Source: PALSA-894 sp963757565 (GTDB lineage: Bacteria > Pseudomonadota > Alphaproteobacteria > Rhizobiales > Xanthobacteraceae). Taken from it: a stretch of DNA of 64,000 nucleotides. The position numbers were made by a program, and so were the translations under genes. Below the pieces are notes generated by a model. That model worked only from the letters and a program-made list of their open reading frames with translations. It was not told the origin of the DNA and ran no database searches. The DNA lies in assembly GCA_963757565.1 (NCBI GenBank), contig CAVWSB010000001.1:62001-126000 (forward strand). The letters run 5' to 3'. This document shows positions 9,289 to 18,916 of the stretch, piece by piece. Every line of letters begins with the position of its first letter. The stretch's first letter is position 1.

Positions 9289-9670
9289 CTGAAGTTTGAA
9301 CGTTAGTCGCCGCGCTACACTTTGACCAGGTCTGCTGTCCTGCGGCGATGCGCGCCTCTGGCTCGCCCTCAACGCGTGCTTTCGCCCGTGCCCCTCAATA
9401 CCTGCGTGCCGGTCCCGCAACACGCCTGGGATAGATCGGTACCCCGTGACAGCGGGTTGAAACGCTGCCACGCCACCGGCGGCGTAACGAGGTTCGCAAT
9501 CGACGACTTCCGTAAAAGGCTCACCCAATTGGGGGATGACAAGGCCGAGCTCATCGTCAATCTATGGGTCGCGGAGGGGGCGACGCTTGCCAAAAGATCA
9601 ATTTAGCAATGACTGCGACACGACGGACCTTGTCGAGCTTTCCGCTCGAGCGCGGATGATTGTCGACGCG

Positions 9671-9904
9671 ATGGCGCTTGTCTTGTCTGCGATGCTCCTT
9701 TTTCACTTTTGTCGGAATAATTCCGTTGAAATCATATCAAACGACCATCAACCACCGCACCTGATGCATTCTGCGAGCCCAATGGTGGAATCCGAACAGG
9801 AGATCGCACGCAGTTTGTTTTGCATAGACCCGACCAATGGCAAGGGCGATTGCGGCTCCTTTAAATCGCTAGTGGCCCTTCATGCACAGTCCCGCGGTGA
9901 CTGA
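9671..9904 (+). CDS. Possible small membrane-anchored protein
   Basis: 77 codons from the ATG at 9671: a short hydrophobic start (MALVLSAMLLFHFC) then a polar tail with two Cys in CIDPTNGKGDC. The layout matches the next gene downstream (N-terminal helix, soluble tail), but the start is not supported by a ribosome site and the call is weak. Confidence 0.3.
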   Translation: MALVLSAMLLFHFCRNNSVEIISNDHQPPHLMHSASPMVESEQEIARSLFCIDPTNGKGDCGSFKSLVALHAQSRGD

Positions 9905-9920
9905 AAAAGGCGCGCACCTT

Positions 9921-10298
9921 ATGGATACAAGAAGCAAACCAGCAGCGCGATGGGTCCATCGCAGGCCAACGTCCTCCACCTGGCTGATGAGCCTTCTCAT
10001 TCTCATCGTCGGGGCCGGCGCCGCAAAGCTGATCGATACCAAATTCGGAGAACCAGCGATGCGGGTTGCAACCCCCTCCACGGATTGTGAATCTTGGGAT
10101 CGCGCCGCGAGTGCGCATGTTGCGACGCTGGTGAGTGAAGTCGGTGGTGCCGCCGAACTTCGCCTCGAAGAGGCGATCGCACAATTGCGCCGCGCCAGAA
10201 AGCACTGTCGTGCAGGATCAGGTGGGGTTGCGCGTGCAGATTATCTTGCGCTCGAACAATTCTCGAGGACTTATCACGCGCAAAAGCCAAATCTGTGA
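9921..10298 (+). CDS. Membrane-anchored hypothetical protein
   Basis: 125 codons from the ATG at 9921. A basic N-terminus is followed by one helix (STWLMSLLILIVGAGAAKLI), then a soluble periplasmic-type domain with a conserved-looking helical segment (LRLEEAIAQLRRARKHCRAG). Start codon is uncertain; an ATG at 9882 is in frame. It precedes the TSUP transporter gene by 64 bases on the same strand. No family recognised. Confidence 0.5.
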   Translation: MDTRSKPAARWVHRRPTSSTWLMSLLILIVGAGAAKLIDTKFGEPAMRVATPSTDCESWDRAASAHVATLVSEVGGAAELRLEEAIAQLRRARKHCRAGSGGVARADYLALEQFSRTYHAQKPNL

Positions 10299-10362
10299 TT
10301 TCGGCGAATAACGTCGAAATCCGATCAACGTCAATCGATCTTCCGATCCGGTCGGAGCCGTC

Positions 10363-11184
10363 ATGGGGCTGATACCACCAGGCGCCAATGAGATCCTTGT
10401 GCTCGCAGTGATCGCGAGCTTGGTGATTGCTGGCTTTACCAAGGGTGCCATCGGCGTCGGCATGCCCATTATCGCGATGCCGCTTTTGACTTTGTTGATA
10501 GGACTTCAGGATGCCGTGATCCTGCTTACGCTTCCATTGATATTGAGCAATATCCCACAGTCGCTTGAGGGAGGTAGAACGCTTGCTGCAACGTGGAGGT
10601 TGTGGCCGGTCGTCGCGGGTATGATCCCTGGAATCTTGCTGGGCGTATACCTTCTGGTTCATACCAGCATGCCCTTTGCTACCCTGTGCGCGGCGGTCGC
10701 GTTGATCGCAGTCGGATCGGTTATGCTGGCGAGCGCGCGCGTCGTGATACCGTCGGAGTACCATCGAAGCGCGGGAATCGCTTCCGGGTTTTGTGGCGGT
10801 GTACTGGGCGGACTAGCCGCCCTCCCCGGTCCGGTTGTGTTTATCTATATGATTGGAAAAGGGCTGCATGGCAAAGCCTTTACCAAGGAAGCCTCGCTCT
10901 TTCTTGTCATCTCTTCGGGACTGCTCGCGCTTGCATTGAGCGGCACCGGCGTTTTCAGCCTGAATGACTGGTCGCTTTCATTCGCCGCGCTCGCGCCGGT
11001 CTTGTTCGGGATGTATCTTGGTCGACATCTTCGCGATCGTCTCAACGCTGAATCGTTCCGACGCATAATCCTTGTCGTCGTCATCGCGTCCGGCTTCGGG
11101 CTCGCGGAAAGGAGCCTTGCACGGATGTACGATTCAGCTCGCGTTGATCGGTCTGTGGCATTGTCACAGCCAGACGAACGATGA
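10363..11184 (+). CDS. TSUP (TauE/SafE) family membrane transporter
   Basis: 273 residues with seven to eight hydrophobic segments and the family's internal repeat: the first half opens with LVIAGFTKGAIGVGMPIIAMPLL, and the second has SGFCGGVLGGLAALPGPVVF. These glycine-rich motifs are typical of TauE/SafE/YfcA permeases, which export or import sulfite, sulfoacetate or related organosulfur anions. The substrate cannot be told from sequence. Its TGA overlaps the ATG of a 30-residue membrane peptide, suggesting a translationally coupled partner. Confidence 0.85.
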   Translation: MGLIPPGANEILVLAVIASLVIAGFTKGAIGVGMPIIAMPLLTLLIGLQDAVILLTLPLILSNIPQSLEGGRTLAATWRLWPVVAGMIPGILLGVYLLVHTSMPFATLCAAVALIAVGSVMLASARVVIPSEYHRSAGIASGFCGGVLGGLAALPGPVVFIYMIGKGLHGKAFTKEASLFLVISSGLLALALSGTGVFSLNDWSLSFAALAPVLFGMYLGRHLRDRLNAESFRRIILVVVIASGFGLAERSLARMYDSARVDRSVALSQPDER

Positions 11185-11273
11185 CTTGGTTTCCTGTCAT
11201 GTTCTACGGACTCGTATTGGGCGCGATTGCGTTGGTTTCAATCAGGGCTATAACAGCAAAGAGCGAAGAGTAG
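11181..11273 (+). CDS. 30-residue membrane peptide coupled to the TSUP gene
   Basis: Starts at an ATG sharing ATGA with the TSUP stop. The sequence MTWFPVMFYGLVLGAIALVS followed by a charged tail (SIRAITAKSEE) is one membrane helix. Stop-start overlap suggests coupled translation and perhaps a small accessory subunit; this is inference. Confidence 0.5.
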   Translation: MTWFPVMFYGLVLGAIALVSIRAITAKSEE

Positions 11274-11369
11274 CGTAAAGAATGACTTGTTAGATCTCAA
11301 AGCGCTATTCCGGCGCCTACTATTGTCCATGTGAGTGCGCGCGTTCGCCGCGCGAGGGATCGAAAGAAA

Positions 11370-13634
11370 TCAATGGCTACCGTTTTCGGCGGGATCATCG
11401 AGCAGGCGCACTGCTAAGCGGAGGCCCTTGGCATACTCCGGCTGGTGCCGTTCCGAATTATTGGCTCGCAATAACAGCTTTTCCGAAGAGAGATAGGGCG
11501 CAGCGTTTTGCAGCTCTTGGAGATATCGGCGCGACTGGTCGAGATGGTCTGCCGCCGCGTGAGCCGCCGCCAGTCCGCGAAGGGTCAGGGGATGCCGAGA
11601 GTTTAGCTGGTAGGATTGTTCGAGCGCCGACAGTGACCTGTCGCGTTCGCCGAGCTCAAGAAACGCCTCTCCGAGGAAACGATACCAATTGGCCCGATGT
11701 GGGTCGTGGGGGCTCAAACGAAGCGCGTAGTCGATGTGATCCAACGCCTCGCGAGCTTGGCCGTTGAATACGAGAACATGACCGGTATGCGCATAGGCGA
11801 GGGCGTTGCTTGGATTGAGCTCGATCGAGCGTTCATAGAGGCGCAGTGCTTCATCAATATGCCGCCGGCCCTCATCGATCAGTCCAAGAAAGAAATAAGT
11901 GGTGCTGGAATTTGGATCTTCCTGAAGGGTTGCGCGCAGAATGGTGGCCGCTTGTTGCAGATGCGACTGCGTGTCCGGCGTCAACAATTGTACGCCAACC
12001 AGGGCATGAAAGATGCCGAGGCCACGTTTGGCGTGCAGGCTGTTTGGATCGATTTTTAGCGCCTCATGAAAGAGTGCCTCGGCTTCGTTCAGGCGTTCAA
12101 TTCCCACATTTGATGCTGAGATGAGCGCAGCATAGCCGCGGTGGTTCAATGCAGCGACTGTCGGATGAGATGTGATTTCTTTGCTTTTGGAAAAATAGAC
12201 CTCAAGCTGAAGTTCGCGGGCGATCCGACCCACGATCTCATCCTGAACCGCTTGCTGATTACCGTCGTCGCGCTCGATCCGGGAAGTCCAGAGCGTGTGG
12301 CGTGCGGTCGGTTCGATGAGAGCAACGTTGACACGAATCTTTTTCTCCCCAAGGAGACGGACGCTGCCTTCGAGAATAAATTGAACATCCAGCTCCCGAC
12401 CAATCGCGGCCGCGTCGGTCGCTGTTCCCCGATACGCTTGCGAGGTCCGATGGGAAATCACACGCAGTAACGAAATCTTCGACAGATTATTGATCAGATC
12501 ATCGGTCATCATGTCGGCGATTAGCTCAACTCGAGTGGCGGAATCGCCGTAGGCGGTGAAAGGGAGAACCGCAATTGGAATAATCGTTTCGGCTGGTGCC
12601 GCTGATACCGTCCGTGCGAACCGTTGTGGCGGCTGCCACGTGGTAGAGTGGACCAGAGGTGCCGACCCACGGGTCCGGGCTGCGTCGCTCAGCTTGGCCA
12701 GTAAGGTGGTATTGAACGAGACGGCGAGCACCGAAATTGCGAGCAACACGAGTCCCAAAATCGCGACTGCTCGATAGCGACCTAATTTCTGAATTGGCGT
12801 CCCGCGGGCAATCGCAATGGTATCCGACGATGCCGCTGCGATGGGTGACAATGCCGCAGCGGACTCTGCCATCGTGATTTGACCCGATCGGATCGCCGCG
12901 AGCAAAGCCTTGGTCTCGGGCTCGGGGTCGACGTCTAACTCCTGCCGCAGTCGTTCGAGGAAGAGGCGCGACTGTGCGAGGGCATCATTTTTCCCCCGAT
13001 GGCGCGCATAGAGGCGCAGCGCGAGACGCTGCCAATCCTCTCTGAAGGGATCGATGGCGAGCAACCGTTCCGCCGCGGCAAGGGCCGCGCTCGCCTCGCC
13101 CAATTGATCGCTTTGCGTCGCCAGGGCTACGAGGGCCGTAGTGGTTGCCTTTTCAAATCGAAGCCGCTGCTCGCGCACCCAGTCCTGCGCGGGTTCTTCC
13201 TCGGGATGCAGGCCGTCAAGAAAGGCGCCGCGCGCAAGCTCAAGGGCGTCCTTGAGCCGCGCGATCTCGCAGGGCGTCGGCAGTCCTTCAAGTTCCAAAG
13301 CGTCCACCCAAACGCCGCCTGGCCGGAGCCAGACCCTGTCGACATCGGCTTGGATGAGATCGAAATCGCCAATCTCTCGACGCAACTCATGGAGCGCTTG
13401 CCTGAGACTTTGGCGGGCCTGTTGATCGGACGAGCTCGCCCATAGCAGTGTCGCCAATTCCTCGCGTGAGGCAGATTGACGGGGATTTACTGCCAAAAAA
13501 GCGAGCAGGCTGTACGTTTTTCGGCCGGAGATCCGCAGCGGACGCGTAAAACCAATGTCCGGCGCGGCCGCGAATGGGCCCAGCACCCGAATGTAAAGCC
13601 GCCTGAGGTCACTCGACCCTTGAATGTCGTCCAC
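11370..13634 (-). CDS. Membrane-tethered SARP/BTAD transcriptional regulator with TolB-like and TPR domains
   Basis: 754 residues. Residues about 13-105 are an OmpR-like winged helix (ISGRKTYSLLAFLAVNPRQS), about 106-250 a BTAD helical domain, as in SARP regulators. One helix (287-307) is followed by a periplasmic TolB-N-like region (IAVLPFTAYGDSATRVELIA ... VQFILEGSVR, about 352-475) and TPR repeats (from about 500: EALFHEALKIDPNS, ALRLYERSIELNPSNALAYA, ALDHIDYALRLSPHD). CadC/ToxR-like signalling across the membrane is inferred. It is divergent from the LuxR-type HTH gene at 13809, which may be a target or partner. Confidence 0.8.
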   Translation of the reverse strand: MDDIQGSSDLRRLYIRVLGPFAAAPDIGFTRPLRISGRKTYSLLAFLAVNPRQSASREELATLLWASSSDQQARQSLRQALHELRREIGDFDLIQADVDRVWLRPGGVWVDALELEGLPTPCEIARLKDALELARGAFLDGLHPEEEPAQDWVREQRLRFEKATTTALVALATQSDQLGEASAALAAAERLLAIDPFREDWQRLALRLYARHRGKNDALAQSRLFLERLRQELDVDPEPETKALLAAIRSGQITMAESAAALSPIAAASSDTIAIARGTPIQKLGRYRAVAILGLVLLAISVLAVSFNTTLLAKLSDAARTRGSAPLVHSTTWQPPQRFARTVSAAPAETIIPIAVLPFTAYGDSATRVELIADMMTDDLINNLSKISLLRVISHRTSQAYRGTATDAAAIGRELDVQFILEGSVRLLGEKKIRVNVALIEPTARHTLWTSRIERDDGNQQAVQDEIVGRIARELQLEVYFSKSKEITSHPTVAALNHRGYAALISASNVGIERLNEAEALFHEALKIDPNSLHAKRGLGIFHALVGVQLLTPDTQSHLQQAATILRATLQEDPNSSTTYFFLGLIDEGRRHIDEALRLYERSIELNPSNALAYAHTGHVLVFNGQAREALDHIDYALRLSPHDPHRANWYRFLGEAFLELGERDRSLSALEQSYQLNSRHPLTLRGLAAAHAAADHLDQSRRYLQELQNAAPYLSSEKLLLRANNSERHQPEYAKGLRLAVRLLDDPAENGSH

Positions 13635-13808
13635 GCGCTACCGTCACCTAGGCGAGTTTGGGCGCAACGAGTGTATGCAGGTGCAACCCTTCCGCAAGGA
13701 AATTTCGCCGCAACCTTCAGAACCTCCGACCGCATTGACAGCTTTCTGACGCCGCCCTGACGCCCATGCCTCCAACGTTGCAGTCAACGATTCACGTGGA
13801 GCGCGAGA

Positions 13809-14201
13809 ATGGACGGCGATCGCAAGTTCCCTCCGGTTGGGACGACTATCCCCAATGCGACCTATCTTTATCGAAGCCAGAGTGATGATCGCATCAAGCA
13901 GTTGGCCTCGGCTTCCTTCCCATCCGATCCGGGGCGACGGCCGTTCAGCGGGACGCCCCACTCAAGCCGCTCCGCCGAGACGGATTGGCAGTGTCGGCTG
14001 GGCCGCCAGTTCCATCTGACCGCGTCGGAAACGCGCTTAGCGATTTGCTTGGCTTCCGGCCAGAGTTTGCGGGAGGCAGCGCGCCATATCGGCGTGAGCT
14101 ACGAGACCGTTCGCACCCAGCTCAAAGCGATCTTCGCGAAGACGAATACCCGACGACAGGTGGAACTCGTGCTCCTCCTCAACAAGTTTCGAAGTTCGTA
14201 G
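13809..14201 (+). CDS. LuxR-type HTH protein
   Basis: 130 residues. The C-terminal half is a GerE/LuxR helix-turn-helix (LTASETRLAICLASGQSLRE ... GVSYETVRTQLKAIFAKTN). The N-terminal 65 residues are polar with no receiver or autoinducer domain, so the protein is a stand-alone HTH or a truncated regulator. Divergent from the SARP-type regulator, sharing a 174-base control region. Confidence 0.7.
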   Translation: MDGDRKFPPVGTTIPNATYLYRSQSDDRIKQLASASFPSDPGRRPFSGTPHSSRSAETDWQCRLGRQFHLTASETRLAICLASGQSLREAARHIGVSYETVRTQLKAIFAKTNTRRQVELVLLLNKFRSS

Positions 14202-14396
14202 TTCTGAGTGTGTCGATGCCCAGGGCGGGAACTCCGAATAAGGCCGGGCGAAAATTCGTACCAAGCCATCACTCATCACTCTGTGCAGGATGATGTGATG
14301 AGTCGCGGCACGGCATATGAGCGAATGGCGCCGCCTCTCCGCGCGCCCTCGCCAGTCGGCAATAACTGCGGAAGATTGGACCTGTTCCCCTTGGCT

Positions 14397-14421
14397 GGAA
14401 CCGGGCGTCCAGCAGGCCGTT
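14397..14421 (+). promoter_or_regulatory. Sigma-EcfG-type promoter of the trehalose-synthase-like gene
   Basis: GGAAC at 14397-14401, 16-base spacer, CGTT at 14418-14421, with the ATG 28 bases further on. Trehalose genes are common members of the general stress regulon in rhizobia, which fits. Confidence 0.65.
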
Positions 14422-14448
14422 CCATGTCGGTTGAGGCGACCGCAAACG

Positions 14449-16104
14449 ATGATCAAAGACCTTTGGTACAAGAATTCGATTGTCTACTGCCTTTCCGTCG
14501 GCACCTACATGGACGCCAGCGGCGATGGCGTCGGCGACTTCCAAGGATTGATGCGGCGCCTCGACTACCTCCACGGGCTGGGCATCACGACGATATGGCT
14601 CATGCCGTTTCAGACCTCGCCGGGCAAGGATGACGGCTATGATGTTTCAGACTACTACGGTGTCAACCCAGCCTACGGGACGTTAGGCGATTTCGTCGAA
14701 TTCATGCATGCAGCGAAGCAGCGCGGAATTCGCGTCCTCATCGACCTTGTGATCAATCACACATCGATCGAGCATCGCTGGTTTCAGGAAGCGCGGCGCG
14801 ATCCGAAATCAAAATATCGAGACTGGTACGTTTGGTCAAAAAAGCGTCCCGCGCACGCCGACAAAGGAATGGTTTTTCCCGGCGTGCAAAAAAGCACCTG
14901 GACAAGAGATCCGATCGCGAAGGATTGGTATTTCCATCGCTTCTACGATTTCCAGCCAGACCTCAACACGTCGAATCCGGCCGTACAGTCGGAAATTCTA
15001 AAGATCATGGGCTTCTGGATCCAGCTTGGCGTGTCCGGCTTTCGCATGGACGCAGCGCCGTTCGTCATCAGCACGAAGGGGCCTGATGTCGAGAAACCCG
15101 TCGAGCAGTACGACATGCTCAGGTCCTTTCGCGAGTTTCTGCAGTGGCGGGTTGGCGACTCGATCATCCTTGCCGAAGCGAACGTGCTGCCCCGCACCGA
15201 CATGCAGTATTTCGGTGACGACGGCGATCGCATGCAGATGATGTTCAACTTCCAGGTCAATCAGTATCTGTTCTATGCGCTTGCCTCGTCCGATACGCGG
15301 CCGCTCGTAAAGGCGATAGCAAAGACGGAGACGCGACCCGAGACAGCGCAGTGGGGAATCTTTCTGCGCAATCACGATGAGCTCGATCTTGGCCGCCTGT
15401 CCGAAAAGCAGCGCCAAGCCGTCTTCGCGGCGTTCGGCCCGAAAAAAGAGGATCAGCTCTACGATCGAGGCATCCGTAGGCGGCTTGCGCCCATGCTTGG
15501 CGGCGATCGCAGACGCATCGAGTTGGCTTACAGCTTGATGTTCACGCTGCCGGGCACACCCGTGCTTCGCTATGGAGACGAGCTCGGGATGGGCGACGAT
15601 TTGCGCCTCCCTGAGCGGGTATGCTGCAGAACGCCGATGCAATGGTCGACGGAGCCGCAGGGAGGATTTACCAAGAGCGACAAGCCGGTTGTGCCGGTCA
15701 TCAGCGACGGCCCCTACGGCTTCCAGCACATCAATGCGGCTGAGCAGCGACGGGACTCAAACTCCATGCTGAATTGGATGGAGCGGATGATCCGCATGCG
15801 CAAGGAAGTACCCGAGGTTGGTTGGGGAAATTTCAAGGCGCTCAAGACCAATGATAATTCGGTCCTGGCGCTGCGATATGATTGGCGGAGCAACTCCGTG
15901 CTTTTTTTGCACAATTTCGCCGACGAGCCGCGCGAAGTCGCGTTCTCGAGCGGCGTCAAAGGCAACGACGACCTAATAAACTTACTCACGTCCGAGCACA
16001 GCAAGTCGCAAAAAGGCAAACATCGGATTTGTCTCGAAGCTTATGGATATCGTTGGTATCGCGTGGGCGGTCTGGACTACCTGCTCAAACGCAGCGAATT
16101 CTAG
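14449..16104 (+). CDS. treS: Trehalose-synthase-like GH13 enzyme (maltose alpha-glucosyltransferase)
   Basis: 551 residues. The order of motifs matches TreS: DLWYKNSIVYCLSVGTYMDA, SGDGVGDFQGLMRRLDYLHG, DDGYDVSDYYGVNPAYGTLG, GFRMDAAPF with the nucleophile Asp201, LAEANV with Glu243, FLRNHDELD with Asp310, then RTPMQWS. TreS converts maltose to trehalose in the cytoplasm. The usual fused maltokinase is absent, as in many stand-alone TreS. The start at 14449 follows a sigma-EcfG-type promoter; an ORF start at 14317 lies upstream of that promoter and is unlikely. The MPFQTSP motif differs slightly from typical TreS (LPFYPSP), so an alpha-amylase-like relative is an alternative. Confidence 0.75.
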   Translation: MIKDLWYKNSIVYCLSVGTYMDASGDGVGDFQGLMRRLDYLHGLGITTIWLMPFQTSPGKDDGYDVSDYYGVNPAYGTLGDFVEFMHAAKQRGIRVLIDLVINHTSIEHRWFQEARRDPKSKYRDWYVWSKKRPAHADKGMVFPGVQKSTWTRDPIAKDWYFHRFYDFQPDLNTSNPAVQSEILKIMGFWIQLGVSGFRMDAAPFVISTKGPDVEKPVEQYDMLRSFREFLQWRVGDSIILAEANVLPRTDMQYFGDDGDRMQMMFNFQVNQYLFYALASSDTRPLVKAIAKTETRPETAQWGIFLRNHDELDLGRLSEKQRQAVFAAFGPKKEDQLYDRGIRRRLAPMLGGDRRRIELAYSLMFTLPGTPVLRYGDELGMGDDLRLPERVCCRTPMQWSTEPQGGFTKSDKPVVPVISDGPYGFQHINAAEQRRDSNSMLNWMERMIRMRKEVPEVGWGNFKALKTNDNSVLALRYDWRSNSVLFLHNFADEPREVAFSSGVKGNDDLINLLTSEHSKSQKGKHRICLEAYGYRWYRVGGLDYLLKRSEF

Positions 16105-17676
16105 CGCCGCTTGAAAACGAGGCCCTCGTTCGGACGCAGAATCCGGTCGCGGACCGTTGCATGATCCATATGAGTGGATAGCACGATGTCATGCGCCGCC
16201 AACTCGGTGAGTTCCTGACTCTCCTGTCCAAAGTTGAGCGCGACAAGAAACGTCTCGCTGGCGTACGAACGCTCGAACACCAGCACATTATCGCGGATAT
16301 CAACAATGCTCTGATCGCCGATGCTCAGCGCGTCGTTCTCATGTCTGAGCGAAATGAGTGCACGATTCAAGGCGAGCGTAGACTTGGGGTCTTTGGTCTG
16401 GTCGGCAACGTTACGATCCTTGAATTCCTTTTCGAGTGGCAACCACGGCTCGCCGCTGGTGAACCCCGCGTTCGGCGTCATGATCCCACTGCATGGGCGT
16501 GCGCGATGGGTCGCGGCTCAGGCCAAGGCCCGGTTCGCGCCTTTCCCACGGGTCTTGCGCCTCCTCGGGAGGAACCTCGACCCGCGGTATGCCGATCTCA
16601 TCGCCGTAGTACATCGTTGGTGTGCCGCGAAGGGTCAGCAGGAGCATTGTGGCCACCCGCGCCTGAGCACTACCGATGCGTGCCGCGATGCGCGGTTGAT
16701 CGTGATTTCCGAGAACCCAGTTCGGCCAACCGCCGGGCGGAAGCGAAGCTTCATATTCTTTGATCAATGTTCCGATGGTGACGGCATCCCACCGCGCATT
16801 AATGAGCGCGAAGTTGAACGGAAGGTGGGCGCCGCGCAGGTTCTCGCCGTAATACGCGGCAAGTCGTTCAAACGGCAGATAGATCTCGCCGATCAACAAC
16901 CTCTCTCCATAACTGTCGAGAACGGCACGCATCTGGGCGACGAGTTCATGGATTTCCGGCTGGTCGCCATTGTGCAGAGAGAGCGTGCGATTGATCGCTG
17001 CCTGAGTCGGCAGATACGCCGGATTCGGCGGGTTGTCGCGCAGCGCCGCATCCTTGATCAGCAGCCAGAGCACGTCTACCCGAAAGCCGTCGACGCCTCG
17101 AGAAAGCCAGAAGCGCAGCACGTTGAACATCGCGCTTCGAACCGCATCATTGCGCCAGTTCAGATCGGGTTGCTGCGGCAGAAAGCTATGCAGATAGTAC
17201 TGCCCGGTTCTTTCATCGAACGCCCAGGCCGGCCCTCCAAATTGCGAGAGCCAGTTGTTGGGCGGCTCTCCATTAGCCTTCCCGTCGCGCCAGATGTACC
17301 AATCCCGTTTCCCGCTGGCGCGTGCCGCGCGGCTTTCGACAAACCAGGGGTGCCGATCGGAGGTGTGGTTCGGAACGTAATCCAGAATGACCTTCAATCC
17401 GCTTGCGTGCGCATCGCGGACGAGCAGATCAAACTCCGCCATCGAACCAAACACGGGATCGATCGCGCAATAGTCGGAAATGTCGTAGCCGAAGTCCGCC
17501 ATTGGCGAGACAAAGATCGGCGAGATCCAGATCGCGCCGACCCCAAGCCCCGCCAGGTAATCAAGACGGTGACGAATGCCGGCCAGATCGCCGATACCGT
17601 CACCGTTCGAATCCTGAAACGAGCGAGGATAGACTTGATAGATGATGGTGCGCTTCCACCACGGAACCGAGGCCAT
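16101..17676 (-). CDS. GH13 alpha-glucosidase / oligo-1,6-glucosidase (one frameshift)
   Basis: About 525 residues across one frameshift. Motifs in order: WWKRTIIYQVYPRSF, DSNGDGIGDLAGI, GFRVDV with nucleophile Asp201, LIGEIYLP with Glu264, LGNHDQPRI with Asp326, and RTPMQWD, the GH13 subfamily that hydrolyses alpha-glucosides such as maltose, isomaltose or sucrose. The frame changes near 16480; dropping one C in the reverse-strand GATCATGACG joins RTPMQWD to TPNAGFTSGEPWLPL, the normal family sequence. It faces the trehalose-synthase-like gene tail to tail, the two stops overlapping by four bases. A near-consensus EcfG-type promoter (GAAAC-N16-CGTT on the minus strand, 17685-17709) sits before the start but is imperfect. 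Confidence 0.75.
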
Positions 17677-18351
17677 GCGCGGTCAACGCTTCGCAGACGC
17701 GGGGGTTTCGCGGGCGGACGACGCACGTTGGTCTCGCCGAGTACTTCGAGCCGATATTAAGTCCGAAAGCCTCGGGGGGCTGTTGCGAATCTTCGGCCAC
17801 ACAATGAAATCAGAACCTGTTGCGAGGACCCGCTTCGCGGTCGTCCAACGCGCTTCCACGACTACAGCTCTGGGACCTCGTTCCCCGATAGAACCGGCAT
17901 CAGCCTGCGGGCGACCGTGCTTGGTGGGAAGCGGTAGGCGTGTTCGCTCGGCGCCCGCGACACGTGAGGCGGCCGGCATTCATCGATGAGAATGGAGGCT
18001 TTCATCGCGACCGAAGGGCGCCAAGCCCCAGGAAACCTAGGCAGCTCGCTGCAAGAACGATCGCCTCGACGCCGTCTAAAACATGCCGGCCCATGCGGAA
18101 TGTCGAAGTTAAGGTCAATCATTTCTACACACTATTAGTGTGTTTTTCTGTGATACTCGACAAAGTTGTCATTTTACGAAATGATCTGACGTTTCTTGTT
18201 ACATTTCAGATAGTTAAGACATCTGGACCACTTTTTGTCATGTGCTACGACGCCCTGCCAAGCTCACGCTTGAGCTTCGCTCGGAAAATTGGGCTCGACA
18301 CACCGGTTCCATTTGTGCTGACGTTGGGGCAGGGCAACGGGAAAATACGGG
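17677..18351. other. Long intergenic region
   Basis: About 675 bases without a supported gene. The right part, 18105-18250, is markedly AT-rich for this window and carries the hairpin at 18127; the rest shows nothing I can identify. Confidence 0.5.
18127..18148 (+). terminator. AT-rich hairpin followed by T-run
   Basis: ACACACT (18127-18133), ATT loop, AGTGTGT (18137-18143), then TTTTC. No gene on the plus strand ends immediately upstream, so it may terminate an unseen RNA or act as an operator. Confidence 0.4.
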
Positions 18352-18537
18352 ATGAGAAGGCCGACCTACCTGAGCGCACAGCTCCGGGAATCCGCGACCT
18401 ACCTGAAGGGCGGCGGATGGCGGCAAACCGCCGAGCTCGCTGTTGCGGCAGCGGACGAAATCGAGCGCCTTGAACAACGGCTCCGGGAGTTTGAAACCTT
18501 GGGCGCGACAGCGCGACTGGACCGGACTGCTTCGTGA
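18352..18537 (+). CDS. Small helical protein upstream of an XRE regulator
   Basis: 61 codons (MRRPTYLSAQLRESATYLKG...), helical and charged without membrane segment. Its TGA overlaps the GTG start of the XRE regulator as GTGA, indicating a two-gene operon with coupled translation. No family recognised; the pairing with a helix-turn-helix gene recalls regulator-partner cassettes. Confidence 0.5.
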   Translation: MRRPTYLSAQLRESATYLKGGGWRQTAELAVAAADEIERLEQRLREFETLGATARLDRTAS

Positions 18538-18916
18538 AACGCGCCGGCAGAGAACCCGCGCGCCGGGCCGATCAGCGCGATGGCGAAGTCGGACATCGCA
18601 TCCGGGCGCGGCGCCTCGAGCGGCGGCTCTCGCAGACGGAGCTTGCAACCCGCATCGGCGTGACCTTCCAGCAGGTGCAAAAATACGAGAAAGGGACCAA
18701 TCGCCTCGGCGCAAGCAGGCTCTCGCGGGTGGCTGAAGCCCTCGATGTGCCCGTTTCCTTCTTCTTCCAGGAAGGAGCCTCAACCCGCGGGAGAGCCACT
18801 TCCACCTGCTGCAGAACGCCGCAACAATGCGGCTTGTTACAGCACTCGACAAAATCAAGGACGCGCGCACGCGGCAGATGCTGATCGACATGGCCGAACG
18901 GCTGGCGCGCGACTGA
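18534..18916 (+). CDS. XRE-family helix-turn-helix regulator (one frameshift)
   Basis: The HTH covers IRARRLERRLSQTELATRIG then VTFQQVQKYEKGTNRLGASR and LSRVAEALDVPVSFFFQE. After about residue 82 the frame as given runs into unlikely sequence; a shift by minus one near 18775 gives TALDKIKDARTRQMLIDMAE and RLARD before a stop at 18914-18916, the usual C-terminal helix of this Bradyrhizobium-type XRE family. Starts at a GTG overlapping the preceding gene. Target unknown. Confidence 0.65.

Noticed and set aside
17685..17709. Minus-strand EcfG-type promoter for the alpha-glucosidase
   Set aside because: The -35 element reads GAAAC rather than GGAAC and the -10 lies only about nine bases from the start codon.
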